64,000 nt of DNA, taken from NCBI RefSeq assembly GCF_012726265.1, contig NZ_JAASAG010000008.1, forward strand, positions 62,001-126,000, in the 5' to 3' direction. Each line of letters starts with the position of its first letter. The stretch's first letter is position 1. Positions 33,318-45,752 of the stretch are shown here, piece by piece. A program made the position numbers and the translations under genes. This DNA is from Streptomyces sp. HNM0575. Lineage in GTDB: Bacteria > Actinomycetota > Actinomycetes > Streptomycetales > Streptomycetaceae. The notes beneath the pieces were generated by a model. The model ran no database searches, was not told the origin of the DNA, and saw only the letters and a list, made by a program, of their open reading frames with translations.

Positions 33318-33331
33318 TGACAACGTTGTTA
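33318..33331. promoter_or_regulatory. LacI/GalR-type operator upstream of the sugar importer
   Basis: TGACAACGTTGTTA is symmetric at 12 of 14 positions, with central C-G typical of LacI/GalR operators (TGACAACGTTGTCA form). Overlapping GTTG-TTAT-CAAC gives a second short inverted repeat. It lies about 130 bases ahead of the binding protein gene. No LacI gene exists in the window, so the repressor must be encoded elsewhere. Confidence 0.6.
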
Positions 33332-33410
33332 TCAACGTCGTACGGGCCGTGTTCGGCGCACCCGGACCGTGGACGCCGAGGCCGTCACCCCGGCGTCCTC
33401 CGGCTCGTCC

Positions 33411-34430
33411 TCAACCCGTGTAGCCGGCAAGGATCTTGGAGAACTCCCAGGGCTCCTGGTCGATGCCGCCGCACGAGTCGGCGCCGCCGCCGCTGCACGG
33501 ACGGTCGCGGTTGACGGACCAGAAGCTCGCCCGCGCCAGGTGGTGTTCCTTGGCGTAGTCGACCATCGCCTTGAAGTCGGCCGGCGAGACCGACTCGCCT
33601 TCCTGGTCCGTCTTTCCGTTCATCGAGGAGAAGCCGACCTTGCGGTAGGCGTCGTCGGTGGAGATGCCGTACGCCTCGCCGACCGTCTTGGCCAGTCCGT
33701 CCACGGCGGACTTTGTGGCCGCCGCCATGTCGGTGGTGCCGTCGCCGAAGTCGAACGGCATGACCGTCCAGCCGTCGACGTCGAGCTTGGCGTCGGCGCC
33801 CTTCTTGATGAGGTCCTTGCCGTTGTCGTTGGGGCCGTTCGTGGCCGTGCCGAAGGTCAGATACACCTTGGTGTCGGCGCTCTTCTCCTTCACGATCTTC
33901 AGGGCGTCGATGACGCGCTGGCGGCTCTCCGCGTTCTCGAACTCGGTGGACTCGATGTCCACGTCGATCGACTTCAGCCCGTACGCGTCGATGACCTTCT
34001 GGTAGGCGCCGGCCAACTCCTCGGCGCTGGAGCACGCTTCGCCGAGCTTGTTGCCGCTCCAGCCGCCGATCGAGGGCGTGACGTCGCCGCCCGCGTCCTG
34101 CACGGACTTGATGGTCTCCGCGTCCTGGCCGCCCTCCAGCGGCCTGCTGCCGTCCCAGGCGGGCGAACAGCCACCGTCGGAGAGGACGAAGGCCATGGTG
34201 AGCTGGGTGAGGCCGGACTCCTTCAGTACGTCGGCCGCCTTCGGCGGGTCGCCCCAACCGAGGTAGAGGTACGGGCCGTTGAGCCCGCTCGGAGCGGCTG
34301 CCTTCGCCTTGGCGCCGTCGTCGCTCTTCTCCGCGGTGGCGTACGCGCTGACCGCGAGGGCCGCCGAGCCGGTGATGGCCGCGGCGAGCGCGAGCGCGAT
34401 GCGTCTGCGCGGCGTGAGGTGGGGGGCCAC
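33411..34430 (-). CDS. Secreted GH18 chitinase
   Basis: 339 aa from GTG 34430 with GGGAG upstream. The signal peptide is RRRIALALAAAITGSAALAVSAYATA (cut near residue 33). The GH18 barrel shows YLYLGWGDPP (first strand), VTPSIGGWSGNK (substrate SxGG motif) and the catalytic GLKSIDVDIE: D156, D158 and acid E160 are present, while the first Asp of the full DxxDxDxE motif is Lys153. W308-region ASFWSVNRDRPC closes the barrel. It is a single-domain enzyme with no carbohydrate-binding module. It probably hydrolyses chitin or chitooligosaccharides. A DasR-like box is seen upstream. Confidence 0.92.
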   Translation of the reverse strand: MAPHLTPRRRIALALAAAITGSAALAVSAYATAEKSDDGAKAKAAAPSGLNGPYLYLGWGDPPKAADVLKESGLTQLTMAFVLSDGGCSPAWDGSRPLEGGQDAETIKSVQDAGGDVTPSIGGWSGNKLGEACSSAEELAGAYQKVIDAYGLKSIDVDIESTEFENAESRQRVIDALKIVKEKSADTKVYLTFGTATNGPNDNGKDLIKKGADAKLDVDGWTVMPFDFGDGTTDMAAATKSAVDGLAKTVGEAYGISTDDAYRKVGFSSMNGKTDQEGESVSPADFKAMVDYAKEHHLARASFWSVNRDRPCSGGGADSCGGIDQEPWEFSKILAGYTG

Positions 34431-34551
34431 GTCGAACTCCCGTCGTGGATGGGGGAATCGGGATTGGGATTCGGGATGCACGAATGGTCCGGGGACGGCC
34501 TGCCGCCGTCCCGGGAGCGTGGTGCGGAGCCGCACGCTAGCGCGCCCGCTT

Positions 34552-34563
34552 TGGTCCAGACAA
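34552..34563. promoter_or_regulatory. Possible DasR-responsive (dre-like) box upstream of chitinase
   Basis: TGGTCCAGACAA agrees at 10 of 12 positions with the TGGTCTAGACCA element found in Streptomyces chitinase promoters and bound by DasR. It is about 122 bases before the GTG start and borders an unusually AT-rich stretch (TAGAAAAGTAAGGAAAGG on the plus strand) that may be the promoter. The imperfect right half lowers certainty. Confidence 0.45.
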
Positions 34564-34663
34564 TAGAAAAGTAAGGAAAGGTTCCAGTCGATTTGGAGCC
34601 CATGCATCGGGGGAGCGGGGAACGGGGCCGGGATCCGTGGCGCGGCCCTCGCGTTCCGGCCCG

Positions 34664-35383
34664 TCAGCCGCGCCAGCGGTAGCGCAGCTCCGGACGCCCC
34701 ACCTGCCCGTACTGCGGGCTGCACGCGGCGCTGCCGTCCGCCACCAGATGCTCCAAGTACCGCCGTGCGGTGATCCTGTTGACGCCCAGCGCCCCGGCCG
34801 CGGCGCTCGCCGACAGCCCCGCCTCGCCCGCCTCTCGGAGCGCTCCCGTCACGGCCTCCAGCGTCGCCGGGCTGAGTCCCTTGGGCAGAGCGTTCGTACG
34901 GGGAGCGGAGCGCAGGCCCGACAGCGCCCTGTCCACCTCGGCCTGACTGCCCGCCACACCCTGCGCGTTCGCCGTCGTGGTGCGGAACTCGGCGTAGCGG
35001 CACAGCCGTTCACGCAGCGTCGGAAAGGTGAACGGCTTCAGCACATGCTGTACGACGCCGAGCGAGACGCCCTCCCTGATGACGGTCAGATCGCGCGCGG
35101 AGGTCACCGCGAAGACGTCCGTCGTACGGCCGGCGGCGCGCAACGAGCGCAGCAGCGCCAGCCCGTGACCGTCCGGCAGATAAAGATCCAGGAGGATCAG
35201 GTCGACCGCCGTGCGCTCCAGCACGCGAAGCGCCTCGGCGCGCGAGTGCGCGACGCCCGCGACGGCGAAGCCGGGGACCCGCGTCACGTACAGCGCGTGC
35301 GCGTCGGCCGTCACCGGGTCGTCCTCGACGACGAGCACCCGGATGTCCGCGGTCTCCGTGGGGCCGCCGCCGTCGCCGCTCAC
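34664..35383 (-). CDS. CitB/DcuR-type response regulator
   Basis: 239 aa. The receiver domain has E20-D21-D22, phospho-acceptor D66 (LILLDLYLPDGHG), and the conserved Lys in HVLKPFTFPTLRERL. The C-terminal part has an HTH at about 180-230 (LEAVTGALREAGEAGLSASAAAGALGVNRITARRYLEHLVADG), the pattern of CitT/DpiA/DcuR regulators for C4-dicarboxylate and citrate systems. Its start overlaps the kinase stop by four bases. It should bind near dctA, probably at the palindrome 37317-37339 (inference). Confidence 0.92.
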   Translation of the reverse strand: MSGDGGGPTETADIRVLVVEDDPVTADAHALYVTRVPGFAVAGVAHSRAEALRVLERTAVDLILLDLYLPDGHGLALLRSLRAAGRTTDVFAVTSARDLTVIREGVSLGVVQHVLKPFTFPTLRERLCRYAEFRTTTANAQGVAGSQAEVDRALSGLRSAPRTNALPKGLSPATLEAVTGALREAGEAGLSASAAAGALGVNRITARRYLEHLVADGSAACSPQYGQVGRPELRYRWRG

Positions 35384-37293
35384 CGCTGTCCTCCCGGGAG
35401 CGGCAGCCGCACCGCGAACTCCGCGCCGCCCTGCGGTGCCCGGCCCACCACCACCGTGCCGCCGTGCCGCCGGACCGCCTGGCGCACGAGGGCGAGTCCG
35501 AGGCCGCGGCTGCCGCCGTGGGCTCCGCCCGTGGGGTCGCGGTGGCCGTTGCCGTTGCCGGGGTCGTTGCCGGTACCGGGGTCGTGGCCGTGGCCCGTAC
35601 CGTGGCCGTGGCCGCTGTGGGCTCCGGCAGTGGTTCCGGCGCCGGTCTCCGCGCCGGTCTCCACGCCGGCCTGACCGCCGGTCGTCCCATCCGGCTCGCT
35701 GCCGTCCGTGTCTTCCCGAACACCGTGCTCCGCCCGGGACTTGGTGGACCAGCCGCGCTCGAAGACCGACTCGGCCTCCTCCGGCCGTATGCCCGGGCCG
35801 GTGTCGGTGACCGTCAGCAGCAGCGCCGACGTGCCGCCGTCGGCGTCCCGTTCGCCGCGTACGCTCACGCCCACGCGCGAAGTGCCGTGCTCCTTGCCCG
35901 AGTCGGCCGCCGCGTCCACGGCGTTGTCGATCAGATTGCCCAGCACCGTGATCACGTCGCGGTGCGGGAGGCTCGGCGGCAGCAGCCCGTCGTCGATGTG
36001 GCTGTCGGGGGTCAGCGAGAGCTCCACGCCCCGCTCGTTGGCCTGTGCCGCCTTTCCCAGCAGCAGCGCGGCCAGCACCGGCTCGGCCACGGCCGCGACG
36101 ACCTCGTCGGTGAGGGCCTGTGCGAGTTCCAGCTCCTCGGTGGCGAACTCCACGGCCTCGTCCGTGCGGCCGAGTTCGATCAGGGAGATGACGGTGTGGA
36201 GCCGGTTCGCGGACTCGTGCGCCTGTGAGCGCAGGGCCTCCGCGAAGCCGCGTACCGAGTCCAACTCCCCGGTGAGCGACTGGAGTTCGGTGTGGTCCCG
36301 CAGGGTCACCACGGTGCCGCGCTGCTCACCGCCGTCCACGGGGGAGGTGTTGACGACGATCACGCGGTCGTCGGTGAGATGCACCTCGTCGACGCGGGGC
36401 TCGGAGGCCAGCAGCGCACCCGTCAGCGTCCGCGGCAGGCCCAGCTCGGCCACGCTCCGGCCCAGCACCCCGGGTCCGTCGTCATCGGGCTCGTCGCCCC
36501 TGGGCCCGTCGCCCCCGTGTCCTTCGGCGCGGCCGCCCGGCAGCCCCAGCAGTTCGCGGGCACCGTCGTTGACGAGGGCCACCCGCTTCTGTCCGTCCAG
36601 CATCAGCAGCCCCTCGCGTACCGCGTGCAGCGTCGCCTGGTGGTAGTCGTGCATGCGGCTCAGCTCGGCCGCGTTCATGCCGTGCGTATGCCGCCGCAGC
36701 CGTGCGTTGATCACGTACGTGCCGATGCCGCCGAGCGCGAGCGCGCCGCCCGCCACCCCCACCAGGAGCATCACCTGGCGGCGCAGCTCCTCCGTGATCG
36801 TGTCCACGGCGATGCCCGCGCTGACCAGGCCCACCACTCGCCCGTGGTCCCATATCGGCGTCACGACGCGCACCGAGGGGCCGAGCGTCCCCGTGTACGT
36901 CTCGCAGAAGGCGCGGCCCTCGACCGCCTGACCTATGTGCCCGACGAAGCGCCCGCCGATCCGCCGCGGGTTCGGGTGGGTCCAGCGGATGCCCTCGGTG
37001 TTCATGATGGTGATGAAGGTGACGCCCGTGTCGTGGCGGACCTTCTCCGCGTACGGTTGCAGCTGCTCGCTCGGCCGGGGCCCGCGGATCGCCTCCCGTA
37101 CGGACGGGGAGCGGGCGATCGCGCCGGCCGTCGCCGACGAGCGGTGCCGCGCCGACTCCTCCGCCTGCATACGGTCCGTCACGTAGGCGAAGACCGCGCA
37201 CCCGGCCACCACCGCCGCCACCAGCACGACCTGCATCGCGAAGAGCTGGCCGGCCAGGCTGCGGGGAGGCCGCGGTGTACGGGGAGTGCGCAT
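35380..37293 (-). CDS. DcuS/CitA-type sensor histidine kinase with Gly/His-rich insertion
   Basis: 637 aa from ATG 37293. TM1 is at about residues 17-38 and the periplasmic PAS-like sensor at about 40-180 (GPSVRVVTPIWDHGRVVGLVSAGI is the family ligand loop). TM2 is at 188-212, followed by a PAS domain and SpoOB-like dimerisation with phospho-His in LRSQAHESANRLHTVISLIELG. The HATPase domain has the N box ITVLGNLIDNAVDAA and TDTGPGI. Between the first G box and the final G box (GSRGLGLALVRQ) is a low-complexity Gly/Thr/His insert of about 65 residues. It senses C4-dicarboxylates or citrate by family precedent and diverges from dctA. Confidence 0.93.
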   Translation of the reverse strand: MRTPRTPRPPRSLAGQLFAMQVVLVAAVVAGCAVFAYVTDRMQAEESARHRSSATAGAIARSPSVREAIRGPRPSEQLQPYAEKVRHDTGVTFITIMNTEGIRWTHPNPRRIGGRFVGHIGQAVEGRAFCETYTGTLGPSVRVVTPIWDHGRVVGLVSAGIAVDTITEELRRQVMLLVGVAGGALALGGIGTYVINARLRRHTHGMNAAELSRMHDYHQATLHAVREGLLMLDGQKRVALVNDGARELLGLPGGRAEGHGGDGPRGDEPDDDGPGVLGRSVAELGLPRTLTGALLASEPRVDEVHLTDDRVIVVNTSPVDGGEQRGTVVTLRDHTELQSLTGELDSVRGFAEALRSQAHESANRLHTVISLIELGRTDEAVEFATEELELAQALTDEVVAAVAEPVLAALLLGKAAQANERGVELSLTPDSHIDDGLLPPSLPHRDVITVLGNLIDNAVDAAADSGKEHGTSRVGVSVRGERDADGGTSALLLTVTDTGPGIRPEEAESVFERGWSTKSRAEHGVREDTDGSEPDGTTGGQAGVETGAETGAGTTAGAHSGHGHGTGHGHDPGTGNDPGNGNGHRDPTGGAHGGSRGLGLALVRQAVRRHGGTVVVGRAPQGGAEFAVRLPLPGGQR

Positions 37294-37316
37294 GCGGCCA
37301 GTCTGCCTGGTGGAAT

Positions 37317-37339
37317 TTCCGTGCACGTAATGCACGGAA
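37317..37339. promoter_or_regulatory. Perfect inverted repeat between kinase gene and dctA
   Basis: TTCCGTGCA (37317-37325) and TGCACGGAA (37331-37339) form a perfect 9-bp inverted repeat with a 5-base AT-containing spacer, 24 bases before the kinase start and 129 bases before dctA. It is the most likely binding site of the neighbouring response regulator and could serve both directions. Confidence 0.6.
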
Positions 37340-37467
37340 CAGTGACGGGCGTCACTCCGCGATGCATAGTCGCCGGGACCCGGACCGAGTCCGGACGGCC
37401 CCGCACCGGGGCCGCGGGGCGCGGAAAGAGGGTCAGAGCCGCAACGACGCAGAACGAGGAGCCCGAC

Positions 37468-38901
37468 GTGTCCCAGCAGACACCGCCGTCTTCGGCGCCG
37501 CCCGAGCGGACCCCTGCCAGGCGGGACCGCACCCACTATCTGTACCTGGCCGTCATCGGGGCGGTCGTGCTCGGAGTGGCCTTCGGCCTCATCGCGCCCG
37601 ACGCGGCGAAGGAGCTGAAGCCGCTCGGTGAGGGCTTCGTCTCCCTGATCACCATGATGATCTCGCCCGTCATCTTCGTCACGATCGTGCTGGGCGTGGG
37701 CTCGGTACGGAAGGCGGCGAAGGTCGGCGCGGTGGGAGGCCTCGCGCTCGGCTACTTCCTCGCGATGTCCCTGGTCGCCCTCGCCATCGGCCTGGTCGTC
37801 GGCAACCTGCTCGACCCGGGCCACGGGCTCCAGTTGACCGACGAGGCGCGCGACGCGGGCGCGGCGGAGGCCAAGGGCGCCAGCGCGAGCACGGCCGAGT
37901 TCCTGCTCGGCATCATCCCGAAGACGCTGATCTCGGCCTTCACCGCGGGCCAGGTCCTCCAGACGCTGCTGGTGGCGCTGCTCGTGGGCTTCGCGCTCCA
38001 GGCGATGGGCACGGCCGGCGAGCCTGTCCTGCGGGGCATCGGCCACCTTCAGCGGCTGATCTTCCGGGTGCTCGCCATGGTCATGTGGGCGGCGCCCGTG
38101 GGCGCCTTCGGCGCGATGGCGGCCGTGGTCGGCGAGACCGGACTCGATGCGCTGAAATCCCTCGCCATCATCATGGTCGGCTTCTACACCACCTGCGTCG
38201 TCTTCGTCTTCGGCGTGCTGGGACTGCTGCTGAAGGCGATCACGGGGATCAACGTGCTCTCGCTCTTCAGGTATCTGGCGCGGGAGTTCCTGCTGATCCT
38301 CTCCACCTCGTCCTCGGAGTCCGCGCTGCCGCGGCTCATCGCGAAGATGGAGCACCTGGGCGTCAGCAGGTCCGTCGTCGGCATCACGGTGCCGACCGGC
38401 TACTCCTTCAACCTCGACGGCACGATGATCTATCTGACGATGGCCTCGATCTTCGTCGCCGAGGCCATGGGCGATCCGCTGACCATCGGTCAGCAGATCT
38501 CGCTGCTCATCTTCATGTTCGTCGCATCCAAGGGTGCGGCGGGCGTCACCGGCGCCGGACTCGCCACCCTCGCGGGCGGCCTCCAGTCGCACAGGCCCGA
38601 ACTGGTCGACGGCGTCGGCCTGATCGTCGGCATCGACCGCTTCATGAGCGAGGCCCGCGCCCTGACGAACTTCGCGGGCAACTCGGTGGCCACGGTCCTG
38701 GTCGGCACCTGGACCAAGGAGATCGACAGGGAGCGGGTGAACCGGGTGCTGTCCGGGGAGCTGCCGTTCGACGAGTCGTCGCTCCAGGACTCCGGTGCCG
38801 GGACGGACCACGGCGGTACGGAGGGAGAGGTGCCCGGGGCGCGCTCCGGCGGCTCCGGCGGTACGAAGGAGCCCGTCTCCACCGCGAAGGGCGACGGCTG
38901 A
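37468..38901 (+). CDS. dctA: C4-dicarboxylate:cation symporter DctA
   Basis: 477 aa from GTG 37468 with GAGGA seven bases upstream. It is a DAACS-family (SLC1 fold) carrier for succinate, fumarate and malate. Signatures are MMISPVIFVTIVLGVGSV, LSTSSSESALPRLIAKME (HP1 serine-rich loop), VPTGYSFNLDGTMIYLTMASIFVAEA (TM7), and FVASKGAAGVTGAGLATLA (HP2). GIDRFMSEARALTNFAGNSVATVLV completes the substrate site. The C-terminal 45 residues are Gly/Ser-rich and cytoplasmic. It is regulated with or by the divergent DcuS/DcuR-type pair. Confidence 0.95.
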   Translation: MSQQTPPSSAPPERTPARRDRTHYLYLAVIGAVVLGVAFGLIAPDAAKELKPLGEGFVSLITMMISPVIFVTIVLGVGSVRKAAKVGAVGGLALGYFLAMSLVALAIGLVVGNLLDPGHGLQLTDEARDAGAAEAKGASASTAEFLLGIIPKTLISAFTAGQVLQTLLVALLVGFALQAMGTAGEPVLRGIGHLQRLIFRVLAMVMWAAPVGAFGAMAAVVGETGLDALKSLAIIMVGFYTTCVVFVFGVLGLLLKAITGINVLSLFRYLAREFLLILSTSSSESALPRLIAKMEHLGVSRSVVGITVPTGYSFNLDGTMIYLTMASIFVAEAMGDPLTIGQQISLLIFMFVASKGAAGVTGAGLATLAGGLQSHRPELVDGVGLIVGIDRFMSEARALTNFAGNSVATVLVGTWTKEIDRERVNRVLSGELPFDESSLQDSGAGTDHGGTEGEVPGARSGGSGGTKEPVSTAKGDG

Positions 38902-38988
38902 CGAACACTCGCCCGGCAGCTGACTTCCCGCCCGGTCCGTACGGCCCATGCCCCGCGGCACGAGGCCTGCGGTAGGAGGCCTGCGCAC

Positions 38989-39031
38989 GAGGCCCGCACG
39001 GTACGCGCACTCGCCGTACCGTGCGGGCCTC
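38989..39031. terminator. Long perfect hairpin between dctA and glgB
   Basis: A 17-bp perfect stem (38989-39005 with 39015-39031) with a 9-base loop lies between convergent dctA and glgB. It is one of the strongest terminators in the window. Confidence 0.85.
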
Positions 39032-39060
39032 GCTGTCGCAGGTGCCCTGAAGGTCGTATG

Positions 39061-39110
39061 TCGTGGCAGGTCGTGGCAGGTCGTGGCAGGCCGTCGCAGG
39101 TCGTATCAGG
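39061..39110. repeat. 10-bp tandem repeat, five copies
   Basis: TCGTGGCAGG occurs three times exactly and twice with changes, in direct tandem, 30 bases before the glgB stop. It is too short and has no spacers, so it is not a CRISPR array. Confidence 0.85.
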
Positions 39111-39140
39111 TGCCGCGTCGCTCCGGCCCGGTGCTGCCCG

Positions 39141-42056
<2,916 letters not shown>

Positions 42057-42135
42057 GGTCGGAACCTCCTGAGTACGTCGTCGACGGCTGTCGACGGCTG
42101 GCGGTCGGGGCGCGTACGCAAACGCCGCCCGCCGG

Positions 42136-43797
42136 TCACCGGTGGGCCGGCGTGGCCGCGAGACGGCGGATCGCGGACATCGGTACGTGCAGCCAGGTGG
42201 GGCGGTGCCGGGCTTCGTAGAGGACTTCGTAGACGGTCTTGTCGGTCTCGTAGGCGCGCAGCAGCGTGGCCTCCTCGCGCGGATCGCGGCCGGAGGCCTC
42301 GGCGTAACCGGCGCAGAAGGCCTCGCGGTTGGCGTCGGCCCACCGCCGCGCGAACGCGTCACCGGAGCCGGAGCCGGAGCCGGAGCCGGTGCCCGAGCCC
42401 GAGCCCGTGCCCGAGCCGGTGCCCGAGCCGGTGCCCGGGCCGGAGCCGTGGTCGCCCGTGTCCCGTCCCCCGGCACCCGCCTCCGCCGGTCCCGGCCGCC
42501 GGCACGCCGCGTAGTCGAAGGAGCGCAGCATCCCGGCGATGTCGCGCACGACCGGCTGCGGCACCCGGCGCTCGGCCAGCGGACGCGCCGGCTCCCCTTC
42601 GAAGTCGATCAGCGACCAGCGGCCCTCCGGCCCGTACAGCACCTGACCCAGGTGCAGATCGCCGTGTACGCGCTGCGCGTCGCAGGTGTGACCGAGGCGT
42701 CCGAGCGCGGCGAGCGCGCGGAAGGCGTCCCGCAGTCCCGGCCGGTACGGGCGCAGTTCGGGCACCGCGCGCCCCGCCGCGTCAAGCCGCTCCGTCATGG
42801 CGGCCGCCGTGCGCTCCAGTTCGTCGCGCTCCAGTACGCACGTGGGCAGCGCCTCGGCGAGCCCGGTGTGCACCTCGGCGGTGGCGCGCCCCAGGCTCCG
42901 GGCCTCCGCGGTGAAGTCGCGCCGCTCGGCGAGCGCGTCGAGGGCGAGCTGCCAACCGTCGCGGCAGCCGGGCAGATACGGCTGGAGCACGCCGAGCGTC
43001 AGCGGGGCCCCGGCCGCCGATGCAGCGGCGGAGCGCACCCCGTGTGCCCCGCCTGGTCCGCTCCCGTGCTCCGTGCCGGTACGCGGGCCGGAGGTCTCGG
43101 CCTCGAACCACGCCGTCGGCGCCGGAACCCGCCGCGAGCCGTGCCGTGCGAGGGCGAGCGGCAGTTCGAGGTCCGGGTTGACGCCCGGTTCGACGCGGCG
43201 GAAGAGCTTGAGGATGTAGCGATCGCCGTACACCACCGAGGAGTTGGACTGCTCGGCCGCCAGCGGCCGTGGCGTGAGTCCCCTCGGCATCGCGGAGTCG
43301 GGCTCGCGACGGAACCGCAGCGGACCGAGCCGGCCCGGGGTCGCGAGCCGTTCCAGCAGACGTTCCGCGAGCAGCGGGTCGGACAGCGCCTCGTGGACCG
43401 TGCTGCCCCGTAGCGGCCCGCAGGTCAGGTGCCCGATGAGCGACCCGTCGAGCGCCGGCGGCACGGGGCAGGTGGGATCGCGCACTCCGAGCAGCAGTTG
43501 GTAGCAGTCGGCGGACTCCGCGTCGTCGCCGGGCTGCCGTGCCCGCACCAGCAGATGGATCAGCCCGGGCGCTTCCCCCGTACCGTCGCACGGCAGCAGT
43601 TCGGTGGCGGCGACGATGGTGAAACCGCTGATCGGGCGGCCCTTTCCGGCGAACCACCGCTGCCGGGGCAGCCATTCGGCGAGCGGCCCGGCGAGGGAGC
43701 CGAGAAGTTCGCCGGCCGAGGGGACGGCGTCCGTCCGAGGAGTCCGAGCAGTCCGAGGAGTCCGAAGAGCTGTGCGGGACAAGGAACTTTCCGACAT
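42136..43797 (-). CDS. mak: Maltokinase (Pep2/Mak) with Gly-Ser-Thr repeat insertion
   Basis: 553 aa from ATG 43797. It phosphorylates maltose to maltose-1-phosphate, the substrate of GlgE. The N-terminal cap has LAEWLPRQRWFAGKGRPISGF; the kinase core has SNSSVVYGDRYILKLFRRVEPGVNPDLE (ATP-binding Lys), QRVHGDLHLGQVLYGPEGRWSLIDFEGEPARPL (catalytic and metal Asp). Actinobacterial maltokinases are shorter: here a Gly-Ser/Gly-Thr repeat of about 30 residues sits near residue 455-490, coded by a GAGCCGGAGCCG-type microsatellite (42352-42450). The N-terminus also repeats R-T-P-R-T-A-R-T. Active-site motifs are intact. Confidence 0.94.
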   Translation of the reverse strand: MSESSLSRTALRTPRTARTPRTDAVPSAGELLGSLAGPLAEWLPRQRWFAGKGRPISGFTIVAATELLPCDGTGEAPGLIHLLVRARQPGDDAESADCYQLLLGVRDPTCPVPPALDGSLIGHLTCGPLRGSTVHEALSDPLLAERLLERLATPGRLGPLRFRREPDSAMPRGLTPRPLAAEQSNSSVVYGDRYILKLFRRVEPGVNPDLELPLALARHGSRRVPAPTAWFEAETSGPRTGTEHGSGPGGAHGVRSAAASAAGAPLTLGVLQPYLPGCRDGWQLALDALAERRDFTAEARSLGRATAEVHTGLAEALPTCVLERDELERTAAAMTERLDAAGRAVPELRPYRPGLRDAFRALAALGRLGHTCDAQRVHGDLHLGQVLYGPEGRWSLIDFEGEPARPLAERRVPQPVVRDIAGMLRSFDYAACRRPGPAEAGAGGRDTGDHGSGPGTGSGTGSGTGSGSGTGSGSGSGSGDAFARRWADANREAFCAGYAEASGRDPREEATLLRAYETDKTVYEVLYEARHRPTWLHVPMSAIRRLAATPAHR

Positions 43798-43914
43798 GAC
43801 GTCTGGCGTCCTTTCCCCGGGTATACGAAAAGCACGCAGATTGTGGCTGAATGGGATGTTCTGTGTCCGCTTGTGCACGCCGTGTCGGAGATCTTCACCC
43901 GGCGGCCGACGGCG

Positions 43915-43948
43915 GAAGACCCGGAGCCGCTATCGGCTCCGGGCCTTC
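43915..43948. terminator. Hairpin between treS and mak
   Basis: Bases 43915-43929 pair with 43934-43948 over 15 positions with one A-C mismatch and a CTAT loop. It lies just downstream of the treS stop (43996) on the minus strand, so it may end or attenuate transcription before mak. Confidence 0.55.
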
Positions 43949-43995
43949 TTCGTTCGCGCTCTCGGAAGGGCGCGTCCCTGTCCGTCGCCCGCTTC

Positions 43996-45708
<1,713 letters not shown>

Positions 45709-45752
45709 GGGTGAGTGCCCTTCGGGTCGGCGGTGGTGTCGGACGGGATCCG

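Noticed and set aside
37294..38988. Upstream continuation of the DcuS-type kinase frame across dctA
   Set aside because: It is antisense to the well-supported dctA gene and has no domain resemblance; the ATG at 37293 fits the kinase family start.
39061..39110. CRISPR-like repeat
   Set aside because: It is a simple 10-bp tandem repeat without spacers.
42057..42476. Upstream continuation of the glgB frame
   Set aside because: It overlaps the mak gene, while GTG 42056 has a clear AGGAGG site; the upstream residues are Ala/Pro/Arg repeats.
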